From DATCJU01 sp036562635 (GTDB taxonomy: Bacteria > Actinomycetota > Actinomycetes > Mycobacteriales > Pseudonocardiaceae), in contig DATCJU010000145.1 of NCBI GenBank assembly GCA_036562635.1, positions 1-35,768 of the forward strand: a DNA stretch of 35,768 nt, written 5' to 3'. A model generated the notes under the pieces. It was not told the origin of the DNA. It worked only from the letters and a program-made list of their open reading frames with translations, and ran no database searches. A program made the translations under genes and the position numbers. Below are positions 16,646 to 23,970 of the stretch, one piece after another (positions within the stretch are counted from its first letter, which is position 1; each line of letters begins with the position of its first letter).

Positions 16646-16702
16646 CCGCTCCTCCCATCACGCGCTGATGATCACGGACGACTTCGAACCGTAATCGGGT
16701 GA

Positions 16703-16738
16703 TAGCGCATTGCGCTAGACCCTGACCAGCGATATCAG
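16703..16738 (+). promoter_or_regulatory. Perfect 15-bp palindrome overlapping a possible permease promoter
   Basis: TAGCGCA (16703-16709) and TGCGCTA (16711-16717) are exact inverted repeats around one T. Its right half overlaps TTGCGC (16710-16715), which is followed after 17 bases by TATCAG (16733-16738), a weak -35/-10 pair towards the permease. CCTGA (16721) and TCAGG (16735) form a second small repeat. An operator controlling one or both divergent genes is likely. Confidence 0.45.
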
Positions 16739-16914
16739 GCCGTGACCTTGGATTGCCTTCCCGGAATCACTCATCCGGCCTAGCCCTGACGGAGGTTGGG
16801 AGGAAGCGGTGTGACTACCACCGCAGGCGTACGTTGCCCAGGAGGGAGGCATCCCGCTGTTACGCTGCGCCCCATGGGTCTCGGAAATGTCACGTGGTGG
16901 TGGCCGCTCGGTTA

Positions 16915-16975
16915 GGCGGTCCACCCACGGTTTCCCGACCCTCGGAACAGCACGACCGCCTCGGAAGGGGCGGTC
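16915..16975 (+). promoter_or_regulatory. Leader segments able to form alternative hairpins
   Basis: GGCGGTC occurs at 16915-16921 and again at 16969-16975, and its complement GACCGCC lies between them at 16954-16960. The middle strand can therefore pair with either copy, the layout of an attenuator. It lies 50 bases before the permease start. I do not find a T-box signature, a peptide leader or a T run, so the regulatory role is speculative. Confidence 0.3.
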
Positions 16976-17026
16976 CGCTCGTCCCCGCGCCCTGCCGAGG
17001 CATCCCCCCTGCACAGGAGGACACCG

Positions 17027-18457
17027 ATGCCCGGTGAGGCACCCACCCGCACCGCCCCGCCGGCACCCACCCTGCGTCGCGAACTGTCCGGCCGCCAGGT
17101 CGGCATGATCGCGGTCGGCGGTGCCGTCGGCACAGGCCTGTTCCTGGGTTCGGGGCTGGCCATCTCCCTGGCCGGCCCGGCCGTGGTGGTCGCCTACCTG
17201 GTGGCCGCGCTGGCCGCGCTGGTCGTGGCCTACGCGCTCGCCGAGATGACCGCGGTGCACCCGGAGGTCGGCGGCTTCGGTGCGATCGCCCGTCGCTACC
17301 TGGGTCCCGGTGCCGGATTCGTGCAGCGCTGGATCTACTGGACCGCCCAGGTGGTCAACATCGGCAGCGAGGTGGTCGCCGCCGGCCTGTACGTGCGGTT
17401 CTGGTGGCCGGAGCTGCCGCTGTGGGTGCCCGTGGTGGTGTTCTCCGCGGTGATGCTCACGGTCAACGCGCTGTCCGTGCGCTTCTTCGGCGAGTTCGAG
17501 TACTGGTTCGCCATGGTCAAGGTGGCGACCATCGTCGTGTTCGTGCTGCTCGGCCTGACCTACGTCCTCGTGGGGCTCCCCGGCCGGCCGGCCGCCGGCC
17601 TGGACGCGCTCACCGCACACGGCGGGTTCGCCCCGAACGGCCTGCTCGGGATCTGGCTCGCCCTGACCGTGGTGACCTTCAGCTACCTGGGCACCGAGGC
17701 GGTGGCGGTGACCGCGGCGGAGAGCCGGAACCCGGCCAGGGACCTGCCGCGTGCCGCCCGCGGGATGGTGCTGCGCCTGGCGCTGTTCTACGTGCTCGGC
17801 ACGGCGGTCGTGGTGTCGATCGCGCCATGGACCGAGACCGCCGCCGGTGAGGGCCTGCAGGCCAGCCCGTTCGTGCGGCTGTTCGACATCGCCGGTGTGC
17901 CCGCCGCGGCCGGGGTGATGAACTTCGTGGTACTCACCGCCGCGCTGTCGGCGATGAACACCAACCTGTACGTCACGACACGGATGGCGCACTCGCTGGC
18001 CGTGGACGGTTACGCGCCGAGCGGTCTGGCCCAGGTCGGCCGCAACGGTGTCCCCCGCAACGCCCTGGTGTTGTCGGCGTCCGGGCTGGCGCTGGCCGCG
18101 GTGGTCTCCGTGGTCGCCCCGGAGAGCGCGTTCCCCGCGCTGATCGGGGTGGCCCTGTTCGGCGCCCTGGTCACCTGGTTGATCATCTTCGCCACGCACG
18201 TGGTCTTCCGCCGACACCAGGCCGCCGGTGACACCCCGCCGTCCCCGGTCCGCCTGCCCGGTGCGCCGTGGACCACCGCGCTGGCCGCGTTGTTCGTGAC
18301 CGCGGTGCTGGTGACCACGGCCTTCACCGAGCAGTTCGCCGTGGCCTCGCTGGCGGGGGTGCCCTATCTGCTATTCCTGATCGGCGCCTACCTGGTGGTG
18401 CGCCGGATCCGGCAGAAGCGGCAGGCCTTGGGCACCGGTGACGACCCGATCTCCTGA
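17027..18457 (+). CDS. APC-superfamily amino-acid permease
   Basis: 476 residues with about twelve membrane helices and the APC hallmark GGAVGTGLFLGSG in helix 1 (about 32-44), SYLGTEAVAVTAAESRNPARDLPRA in the helix 6 region (the substrate and Glu-rich turn), and NFVVLTAALSAMNTNLYVTTRMAHSLA. Resembles the GABA/aromatic/proline permease group of actinobacteria; substrate not assignable. ATG at 17027 follows AGGAGG. The soluble N- and C-termini are short. It is preceded by a long structured leader and followed by a hairpin. Confidence 0.92.
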   Translation: MPGEAPTRTAPPAPTLRRELSGRQVGMIAVGGAVGTGLFLGSGLAISLAGPAVVVAYLVAALAALVVAYALAEMTAVHPEVGGFGAIARRYLGPGAGFVQRWIYWTAQVVNIGSEVVAAGLYVRFWWPELPLWVPVVVFSAVMLTVNALSVRFFGEFEYWFAMVKVATIVVFVLLGLTYVLVGLPGRPAAGLDALTAHGGFAPNGLLGIWLALTVVTFSYLGTEAVAVTAAESRNPARDLPRAARGMVLRLALFYVLGTAVVVSIAPWTETAAGEGLQASPFVRLFDIAGVPAAAGVMNFVVLTAALSAMNTNLYVTTRMAHSLAVDGYAPSGLAQVGRNGVPRNALVLSASGLALAAVVSVVAPESAFPALIGVALFGALVTWLIIFATHVVFRRHQAAGDTPPSPVRLPGAPWTTALAALFVTAVLVTTAFTEQFAVASLAGVPYLLFLIGAYLVVRRIRQKRQALGTGDDPIS

Positions 18458-18471
18458 CCGGTGCCCGACGT

Positions 18472-18507
18472 GGTCCGGGTCCGCTCCGGTGCGACCGGGC
18501 CCGGACC
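18472..18507. terminator. Bidirectional hairpin between convergent genes
   Basis: GGTCCGGG (18472-18479) and CCCGGACC (18500-18507) form a perfect 8-bp stem with an inner G+C-rich loop in the 63-base gap between the permease and the leftward stress operon. Confidence 0.45.
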
Positions 18508-18520
18508 GCGGTCGGCCGGG

Positions 18521-18835
18521 TCAGGTGGCCGAGGGACGGGACCGCACCAGACGCCCCAGCAGTTCGTCGAGGAAGTCGTGGTCCTCCCGGATGCGACGGC
18601 CCACGTCGAGCACCTCCGGCAGGCCCTGCCTGCTGTGTTCGGCCGCGTCCACCGCCTCCCGCACCACCCGCTCGGCGTCGGCGGCGGTACGGAACTCGTG
18701 GGCCACCAGCTTGCCGACCAGCCAGTCCTGCAACAGCACACGGTGCCGTTCCGGGGCACCTCCCTGCCGGGGAAGGGTCACGTCGTACTCACCGGCGGCC
18801 GTCTCCCGGACGGTCACCTGTGTCGAACCGGTCAT
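18521..18835 (-). CDS. Hypothetical protein, last gene of the leftward stress operon
   Basis: 104 residues: a beta-rich start (TQVTVRETAAGEYDVTLPR) then a long helical stretch with the region RVVREAVDAAEHSRQGLPEVLDVGRRI. ATG at 18835 has GGGAG six bases upstream; a longer in-frame start at 18952 would run into the preceding gene. No known family recognised. Same strand as, and 64 bases behind, the metallophosphoesterase. Confidence 0.6.
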   Translation of the reverse strand: MTGSTQVTVRETAAGEYDVTLPRQGGAPERHRVLLQDWLVGKLVAHEFRTAADAERVVREAVDAAEHSRQGLPEVLDVGRRIREDHDFLDELLGRLVRSRPSAT

Positions 18836-18899
18836 CACAACTCCCTGCCTCGCGTTCCTGGACGAAGCCCGGCCGCACCGGGCGGAGGGAAACCCGCGG

Positions 18900-19694
18900 T
18901 CATCGGTGGGACGACGTATTCGGGGCCTCCCACATCCCCTGCGCGGTGCCACCGTGGACCCGCCCGTCGGTCTCCGGTCGGGGGTGCAGGCGGTACACGG
19001 CGTAGGCGGCCCGGATCACCGGCTGGGCGACGTTGCGCACCCGTACCCCACCCGAGGTGCTGCCATGTTCCGTGCCGAAGTGGGCGTGACCGTGCACCGC
19101 AAGGTCCGCACCGGTCTCGTCGATCGCCTCGGCCAACAGGTAGGACCCCAGGAAGGGGTAGATCTCCAGGGGCTCCCCACGGAGGGTCTCGGTCACCGGC
19201 GAGTAGTGGGTCAGGGCGATCCGGTAGTCGGTGTCCAGTTCCGACAGCGCCCGGCGCAGTCGTTCGGCCACCTCCACCGTGTGGCCGACGAACGCCTTCA
19301 TCTCCCGTTCCCCGAAGGCGCTGCCGCACTTGCCGGCGAATCCACCGCCGAACCCCTTGACCCCGGCGATCCCCACCTGTTGGCCGTCGACTGCGACGAC
19401 CTCCGACTCGCCCTCCAACACCCGGATGCCGTGGTCCTCCAACAGCCTGCCGATCTCGTCGGGCATGTCCGCGTGATGGTCGTGGTTGCCCAGCACCGCC
19501 ACCACGGGGAAGGGCAGGCCACCGAACTCCTCGGCCACCACCCGGGCCTCCTCCAAGGTGCCGTGCTTGGTCAGGTCACCGGCCAACAGCAGCAGGTCGG
19601 CGTGTGCGGGCAGGTGCTCCAGCGCCGGCCGGAGCCTGCCCCTGGCGTCCTCCCCGAGGTGCACGTCCCCGACCGCAGCGATCCGGATCACCAT
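18900..19694 (-). CDS. Calcineurin-like metallophosphoesterase
   Basis: 264 residues with the complete two-metal motif set: GDVHLG (D10, H12), GDLTKHG (D40), GNHDHH (N70, H71), the LTHYSPVTETLRGEP histidine, and GHAHFG. Fold covers about residues 1-230; the last 30 residues are low complexity. Substrate unknown (nucleotides, phosphoproteins or cyclic nucleotides are all possible in this superfamily). ATG at 19694 has GGAGG six bases upstream; ten bases separate it from the BON gene. An extracellular form is ruled out by lack of a signal peptide. Confidence 0.88.
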   Translation of the reverse strand: MVIRIAAVGDVHLGEDARGRLRPALEHLPAHADLLLLAGDLTKHGTLEEARVVAEEFGGLPFPVVAVLGNHDHHADMPDEIGRLLEDHGIRVLEGESEVVAVDGQQVGIAGVKGFGGGFAGKCGSAFGEREMKAFVGHTVEVAERLRRALSELDTDYRIALTHYSPVTETLRGEPLEIYPFLGSYLLAEAIDETGADLAVHGHAHFGTEHGSTSGGVRVRNVAQPVIRAAYAVYRLHPRPETDGRVHGGTAQGMWEAPNTSSHR

Positions 19695-19704
19695 GCATCC
19701 CTCC

Positions 19705-19974
19705 TCAGCGCAGCTCCTCCTCCTCGGCCGGTTCCCGGCAGTCCACGACGCCGACCTCGTTGTGCACCCGCAGGCCGGGAGCGACCTCCCGGATCACCTC
19801 GTCGAGACGTGTCCGCCTCTCCTCGCTGGCCACGTGCCCGGTCAGGAACACGTGCGTGCCGCGCACGGTCACCCGCACTCCCTGCTCGGAGGTGCGTGGA
19901 TCCTCGATCAGGGCCTGGCGCAGCCGCTGTGCGGCGTACTGCGGCGGCTGGCCGGAAACGTCGCTGTCCGTCAT
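19705..19974 (-). CDS. BON domain protein
   Basis: 89 residues made of one BON domain: AAQRLRQALIEDPRTSEQGVRVTVRGTHVFLTGHV then EERRTRLDEVIREVAPGLRVHNEVGVV, the typical helix-strand-strand-helix-strand order. BON domains bind phospholipid or polysaccharide in secreted proteins, but here there is no signal or anchor, so it is cytoplasmic. The ATG overlaps the upstream nucleotidyltransferase stop (ATGA), suggesting coupled expression. Confidence 0.8.
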   Translation of the reverse strand: MTDSDVSGQPPQYAAQRLRQALIEDPRTSEQGVRVTVRGTHVFLTGHVASEERRTRLDEVIREVAPGLRVHNEVGVVDCREPAEEEELR

Positions 19975-20582
19975 CGGCCCTCACTCCAATCAGCCGGCCG
20001 CAACGGCGTCACCGTTCCGCTGGGGACGATCGCCAGCCGCTCCCCCAGCAACAGGAACGCCTCCGCGTACGGGGAAACCTTCGTCTCGTCCCTGACCTGC
20101 TGCCAGTCCACCTGTTCCCGCAGGGCGCGGGCCACCGTGAGCACCTCGGCCAGGTCGCAGCGGTGCGGACCGAGCACCAGCAGCTTCTCCACGAGCACGT
20201 CCGTCGCCGGGAGCACCGGCACGGTGACCGATCCGACCCGCACGTCGCAGGCCCGCCCCAGGATCTCGTCGGTGACCGGCCGGTCGTTGGGCCGGAAGAT
20301 CAGGTCGATCATCACGTCGCCGTCGAAGACCTTCGTCAACCAGTCCTCCGGCGGCCTCTCGACCCGCATGCCCCGAGCGGCCAGTACCGCCAGTGCACGC
20401 TCGGTGTCCTCCTCCTTGACCAGCACGTCGACGTCGTGCAGGGAGAGTGGGCCACCGAGCGCGTACACCGCCGAACCTCCGGTCAGGGCGAACGGGACGC
20501 CCTCGGCCCGCAACGCCGTCGTCACCCGGACCAGGCTGCGCAACAGCTCCTTCGGTTCCCCACCGAGAGCCATCGACACCAC
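19971..20582 (-). CDS. Nucleotidyltransferase-fold protein
   Basis: 203 residues with a polymerase-beta-type NTase core: helix, GGSAVYALGG (35-44) and LSLHDVDVLV with metal-binding D50 and D52, and a third acidic strand DVMIDLIF. It resembles the AbiEii/MNT-like and DUF6036-type minimal nucleotidyltransferases, some of which act as toxins or adenylate partners; no cognate HEPN or antitoxin gene is adjacent, which argues against a toxin-antitoxin pair. GTG at 20582 has AGGAG six bases upstream; an ATG three codons later is also possible. Overlaps the BON gene by four bases. Confidence 0.75.
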   Translation of the reverse strand: MVSMALGGEPKELLRSLVRVTTALRAEGVPFALTGGSAVYALGGPLSLHDVDVLVKEEDTERALAVLAARGMRVERPPEDWLTKVFDGDVMIDLIFRPNDRPVTDEILGRACDVRVGSVTVPVLPATDVLVEKLLVLGPHRCDLAEVLTVARALREQVDWQQVRDETKVSPYAEAFLLLGERLAIVPSGTVTPLRPADWSEGR

Positions 20583-20603
20583 CCCGCTCCTGGCTCGGTG
20601 TCC

Positions 20604-21125
20604 TCACCTGGGCCTTTCGATCCGCTCGGCCCGGTCCTCCGGACCCCGGCCCCGTGCTTCGACCGCATCGACCGTGCGGTCGGGACCGCCCCGACCGGTC
20701 GTGCCCTCCCGGGTCACCAGCACCGTGCCCCGTTCCTCCTCTGCCGGCTCCCGAACCTCCGGAAGATCGGGGTCACCGTGATCCGCCGGCCGCTCGTCGA
20801 CCGAGGAGTCCAGCTCCTCGTCGGGGACGGCCCTGCGTGAGCCCTCGGCAGGCGGTTCGGGCGTCACGTCCGGCTCCTCCTGGGCCAGGCGCCGGTCCAG
20901 GGGCTCACCCGTGGCCTCCTCGAACGGGGTCGTCCCGTGGCGGTTCGCGCCCGACCAGTGTTCGGACGGATCCATCCCCTCCTCCAGGGGGTCGGCGTCG
21001 ATCCGGTCCTGGTCCAGGTCCTCGGCGGACTGGAGCGTGGCCGGGTCCTCGGGTGAGTCCGCCGTGGGCGGTGTCTCGTCCGCCGACGGCGTCCCCGACT
21101 CCCGGTCGGGCATGTCCTGCGTCAT
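20604..21125 (-). CDS. DUF5709-like acidic protein
   Basis: 173 residues, strongly acidic and apparently disordered. The core DADPLEEGMDPSEHWSGANR then HGTTPFEEATGEPLDRRLAQEEPDV matches the DUF5709 pattern common in actinobacteria (WGTT..EE..GE.LD.RLA.E.PDV). Function unknown. ATG at 21125 follows GGAGGGGAG. It is the second gene of the operon, 54 bases after the oxidoreductase and 21 before the nucleotidyltransferase. Confidence 0.75.
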   Translation of the reverse strand: MTQDMPDRESGTPSADETPPTADSPEDPATLQSAEDLDQDRIDADPLEEGMDPSEHWSGANRHGTTPFEEATGEPLDRRLAQEEPDVTPEPPAEGSRRAVPDEELDSSVDERPADHGDPDLPEVREPAEEERGTVLVTREGTTGRGGPDRTVDAVEARGRGPEDRAERIERPR

Positions 21126-21179
21126 CGCACTCCCCTCCTGGCCGAGCCCTCCTGGCCGGGGCACGGCCGGGCCACCCGG

Positions 21180-22154
21180 TCAGGGCCGGCTCGCGACCAG
21201 CTCGCGGGCCCGCGGCAGCACCTGGTCCCGCCAGGCCTCGAAGAACGCCTCCTGTTCCGGCCCGATCTGCTGCACGTACACCTCGTCGAATCCGGCGTCG
21301 ACGTACTGGCGCAGTGCCTCCAGGTGACGTTCCGGGTCCGGCCCGCAGGGGAACGCCCGGCGAGCCGCCTCCACCGTGACCAGCTGTGTGGCCTGCTCGA
21401 AGTGACGGGGCTCCGGCAGGACCTGGCCCAGCTCCCCGGGCAGCAGCGAGTTGCCCCACAGTCGATGTGCCGTCCGTGCGCCCTCCTCCTCGGTCGGCGC
21501 CCAGCACACCTTGAATCCCGCCTGCGCGGGTCGGTCGCCACCACCGGACTCCCGGAACTCGCGGACCAGTTCCGGATCCGGTTTGGTGCACACGAACCCG
21601 TCCCCGATACGTCCGGCCAGGCGGGCGGCCTTGGGACCGAACCCGGACACGTAGATGGGGACCGGCTCCTCCGGCAGGGTGTACACCCGGGCGTTCTCGA
21701 CCGTGTAGTACTCGCCGTGGTAGCTCACCCGGCCGCCGCGGTGCAGCGTGCGGATCAGTTCGACGGCCTCCTCCAGCATGCGCAGTCGGACGTCGGCCGA
21801 GGGCCACGGGCCGCCGTAGATGTGCTCGTTGAGCGCCTCGCCACTGCCCACCCCCAGCACGAACCGGCCCTCGCACTGCACCGCGGCGGTGGCTGCGGCC
21901 TGCGCGACGATCGCCGGGTGGATCCGGACGGTGGGGCACGTCACCGCAGTCGAGATCGGCAGCCGGGTGACCTGCGACAGGGCCCCGATCACTCCCCACA
22001 CGAACGGACTGTGTCCCTGCGCGTCGTTCCACGGGTGGTAGTGATCGGAGATCCACAGACGTTCGAACCCGGCCTCCTCGGCCATCACGGCCTGGCGGAC
22101 CAGGTCCTGCGGTCCGAACTCCTCACATGCCAGGACGTAGCCGAGGCTGACCAT
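21180..22154 (-). CDS. F420-type LLM-class oxidoreductase (TIGR03557-like)
   Basis: 324 residues from ATG 22154, a luciferase-like TIM barrel of the F420-dependent glucose-6-phosphate dehydrogenase group: GYVLACEEFGPQDLV start, FERLWISDHYHPWNDAQGHS, then FVLGVGSGEALNEH and PIYVSGFGPKAARLAGRIGDGFV. Partners reduce or oxidise small molecules with coenzyme F420; substrate unknown. There is no Shine-Dalgarno at normal spacing before the ATG, but a stress-type -10 box ends nine bases upstream, so the transcript is probably leaderless. First gene of the six-gene stress operon. Confidence 0.87.
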   Translation of the reverse strand: MVSLGYVLACEEFGPQDLVRQAVMAEEAGFERLWISDHYHPWNDAQGHSPFVWGVIGALSQVTRLPISTAVTCPTVRIHPAIVAQAAATAAVQCEGRFVLGVGSGEALNEHIYGGPWPSADVRLRMLEEAVELIRTLHRGGRVSYHGEYYTVENARVYTLPEEPVPIYVSGFGPKAARLAGRIGDGFVCTKPDPELVREFRESGGGDRPAQAGFKVCWAPTEEEGARTAHRLWGNSLLPGELGQVLPEPRHFEQATQLVTVEAARRAFPCGPDPERHLEALRQYVDAGFDEVYVQQIGPEQEAFFEAWRDQVLPRARELVASRP

Positions 22155-22163
22155 GTGCCGCGT

Positions 22164-22190
22164 GTACCCGCCTCCCTGCACAGGGAAACC
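22164..22190 (-). promoter_or_regulatory. SigB/SigF-type promoter of the leftward stress operon
   Basis: On the minus strand GGTTT (22190-22186), a spacer of 16, then GGGTAC (22169-22164). It is the same motif and spacing as at 4919-4945. Transcription would begin at or within a few bases of the ATG at 22154. Confidence 0.65.
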
Positions 22191-22226
22191 GGGGCCGGTA
22201 CACCACCTCGCCCCGACCCTCCGCGG

Positions 22227-22243
22227 CGATCACGGTGTGATCG
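22227..22243. promoter_or_regulatory. Perfect inverted repeat in the divergent region
   Basis: CGATCAC (22227-22233) and GTGATCG (22237-22243) flank GGT. It lies 37 bases upstream of the leftward stress promoter and about 320 bases before the hibernation-factor candidate. Candidate operator. Confidence 0.4.
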
Positions 22244-22263
22244 GCCCGGCGGTCCGCGGTCAG

Positions 22264-22289
22264 GATTGAGCGCTCGACGGCACGGGTAG
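22264..22289 (+). promoter_or_regulatory. Possible weaker stress-type promoter towards the Rv2629-like gene
   Basis: GATT (22264-22267), spacer 16, GGGTAG (22284-22289). It fits GNNT-N16-GGGTA but lacks the usual last base. The remaining bases to 22564 hold no gene that I can support; the leader would be about 270 bases long. Confidence 0.25.
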
Positions 22290-22564
22290 CCGGAAGTGTT
22301 CGCCCCCACGGCCCGGTGTGCCCGGACCACCCGACGCGGGGCACGGCCGGACCGCACGACAACCAGGAAGACCCGTGATACGGCGCCCAGGGACTCGGCC
22401 TCGACACCGCCGTCGGCCACGGAGGCGGGAACGGACCGGTAGGACCGGGACGGAACCCAGAGAAGACGGTCCGTGCGGCGCCGAGGACCGGGACCGGGTC
22501 GGTTCCGAACCGCACGGGATCCCCGGCAGTGGTCGGCGGGCCCCGCATCGACAGGAGAACCCGC

Positions 22565-23680
22565 ATGGACCTCACACCGTTCCGCGAGCTGACCAGGACG
22601 ACCGGACCCTTCGCCTCGGTCTTCCTCGACGCCTCGCACGAGGTGGAGGACGCAGCCCACGTGCTGGACCTGCGCTGGCGGGAACTGCGGGAGTCACTGG
22701 TCACCCAGGGCACGGATGCGGACACGCTGCGCGCCCTGGACGATGCGATACGTGATCGCCGTCCCGCGGTGGGTCGGGCCGGACGCGGACTGGTCGCGGC
22801 ACACGGACGGGTGCTGGTGGACCGGTACCTGTCGACACCGCCACCGCAGCCGACGGCCCACTGGGGTCGCCTTCCCCACCTGACCCCGTTGGTGACCGGC
22901 CAGCACCGGCCGGTGCCACACCTGGTGGCGGTGGTGGATCGACTCGGCGCCGACCTGCACGTCGTGGACCACGACGGCCGGGTGGTCGTGGAACGCTCCG
23001 TGCAGGGTGAGGAGCATCCCGCCCACAAGGTCGGGGAGGGCGGCTTCGCCCACCGCAAGATCCAGCAACGGGTGGAGAACCTGGCCGAGCAGAACGCGAG
23101 CACGGTCGCCGAGGAGATCGATCGTCTGGTGCAGCAGAACGCCCCGCGGCTGCTGGTGCTGGCCGGGGAGGTCCAGGCCCGGAGCGCCGTGGCCGACCGA
23201 CTCGGCCGGGCCGCCCGGGACATCCTGGTGGAGACCGGCATCGGGGGCCGTGCCGCCGGGGCCGACGAACCGGCCCTGTGGCGGGAGGCGCAACGGCTGG
23301 CGACCGAACGGGCCGCCGCCGAGGAGCGGGACACGGTGAAGCGGTTCCGCGCCGAGCTGGGCCGGCACAGTGGTCGGGCGGTGACCGGGCTGCGTCGGGT
23401 CGCCACCGCGCTGCGCCAGGGCCAGGTGGACACCGTGCTGTTGGCGGAGGACCTCCCCACGGATCGCACGCTGTGGGTGGGAGCAGAACCGAACCAGCTC
23501 GCCACCGAGGAGGCCGAGCTGCGCGGCGAGGGTGCATCCCCGGTGACACCGGACCGGGCCGACGCCGCACTGCTGTACGCACTCGCCGCCACCGGGGGAC
23601 GGGTGTACGTCGTGCACGTCACGGACGAGGGCCGGCCGGAGCTGGCCGAAGGAGTCGGTGCCCTGTTGCGCTACGCGTAG
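22565..23680 (+). CDS. Rv2629/Balon-like bacterial eRF1-family protein, candidate ribosome hibernation factor
   Basis: 371 residues with the three-domain eRF1/Vms1-type build seen in the actinobacterial Rv2629 family: N-terminal domain (FRELTRTTGPFASVFLDASHE), central RNase-H-like domain (VPHLVAVVDRLGADLHVVDHDG, GEEHPAHKVGEGGFAHRKIQQR then VENLAEQNASTVAEEIDRLV), and a C-terminal L7Ae-like domain (VDTVLLAEDLPTDRTLW...ADAALLYALAATGGRVYVV). No GGQ peptide-release motif is present. Balon and its mycobacterial relative Rv2629 occupy the A site of idle ribosomes. ATG at 22565 has AGGAG seven bases upstream. A 74-codon gene follows 56 bases later. Which stress induces it is not visible, though a weak stress-type promoter lies upstream. 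Confidence 0.8.
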   Translation: MDLTPFRELTRTTGPFASVFLDASHEVEDAAHVLDLRWRELRESLVTQGTDADTLRALDDAIRDRRPAVGRAGRGLVAAHGRVLVDRYLSTPPPQPTAHWGRLPHLTPLVTGQHRPVPHLVAVVDRLGADLHVVDHDGRVVVERSVQGEEHPAHKVGEGGFAHRKIQQRVENLAEQNASTVAEEIDRLVQQNAPRLLVLAGEVQARSAVADRLGRAARDILVETGIGGRAAGADEPALWREAQRLATERAAAEERDTVKRFRAELGRHSGRAVTGLRRVATALRQGQVDTVLLAEDLPTDRTLWVGAEPNQLATEEAELRGEGASPVTPDRADAALLYALAATGGRVYVVHVTDEGRPELAEGVGALLRYA

Positions 23681-23736
23681 CCGGTGCCGGGTGCGGGCCG
23701 TCGCAGCGGACCGCACCGCCGGAGGAGGAGATCACC

Positions 23737-23961
23737 GTGGAGCGAGGAAGCGCCAAGCACGGCCCGCGGGAGGACGACGCACTCAAACACGAGCTGGAGG
23801 GCACGCTGCACGGCAACCGCCCGTCACGGGCCGAGGAGTGGCGGGACCCGGAGCCGCCCGCCGATGACGACGACCCGAACGCCTTCCGCATCGAACGCGC
23901 CGAAACGAGCGACGACACGGTCGACGGCGACGAGGACGCGCAGCGACCGGGAACCGGCTGA
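23737..23961 (+). CDS. Small conserved acidic protein downstream of the Rv2629-like gene
   Basis: 74 residues: MERGSAKHGPREDDALKHEL then EGTLHGNRPSRAEEWRDPEP and an Asp/Glu-rich tail. I recognise the KHGPR.D..LKHE.EG...R.EEWR.PEP pattern as widespread in actinobacteria but know no function. GTG at 23737 has a superb GGAGGAGGAG. No membrane segment or Cys. Probably co-transcribed with the upstream gene; the pattern of a basic head and acidic tail would suit an RNA- or ribosome-associated accessory, which is speculation. Confidence 0.72.
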   Translation: MERGSAKHGPREDDALKHELEGTLHGNRPSRAEEWRDPEPPADDDDPNAFRIERAETSDDTVDGDEDAQRPGTG

Positions 23962-23970
23962 GGCGGCCCC

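Noticed and set aside
16733..17026. T-box riboswitch before the amino-acid permease
   Set aside because: No recognisable T-box sequence, no terminator with T run and no Stem I features could be found.
16715..18217. 500-codon leftward open frame opposite the permease
   Set aside because: His/Gln/Gly/Asp repeats arise from the reverse of a membrane protein; no start signal.
19705..20582. Toxin-antitoxin pair (nucleotidyltransferase plus small protein)
   Set aside because: The small coupled partner is a BON domain protein, not a HEPN, AbiEi-like or other known antitoxin, and both sit inside a longer stress operon.
18438..20840. 800-codon rightward open frame
   Set aside because: Antisense to five genes with clear motifs (metallophosphoesterase, BON, nucleotidyltransferase); low-complexity Arg/Pro/His product typical of shadows in G+C-rich DNA.
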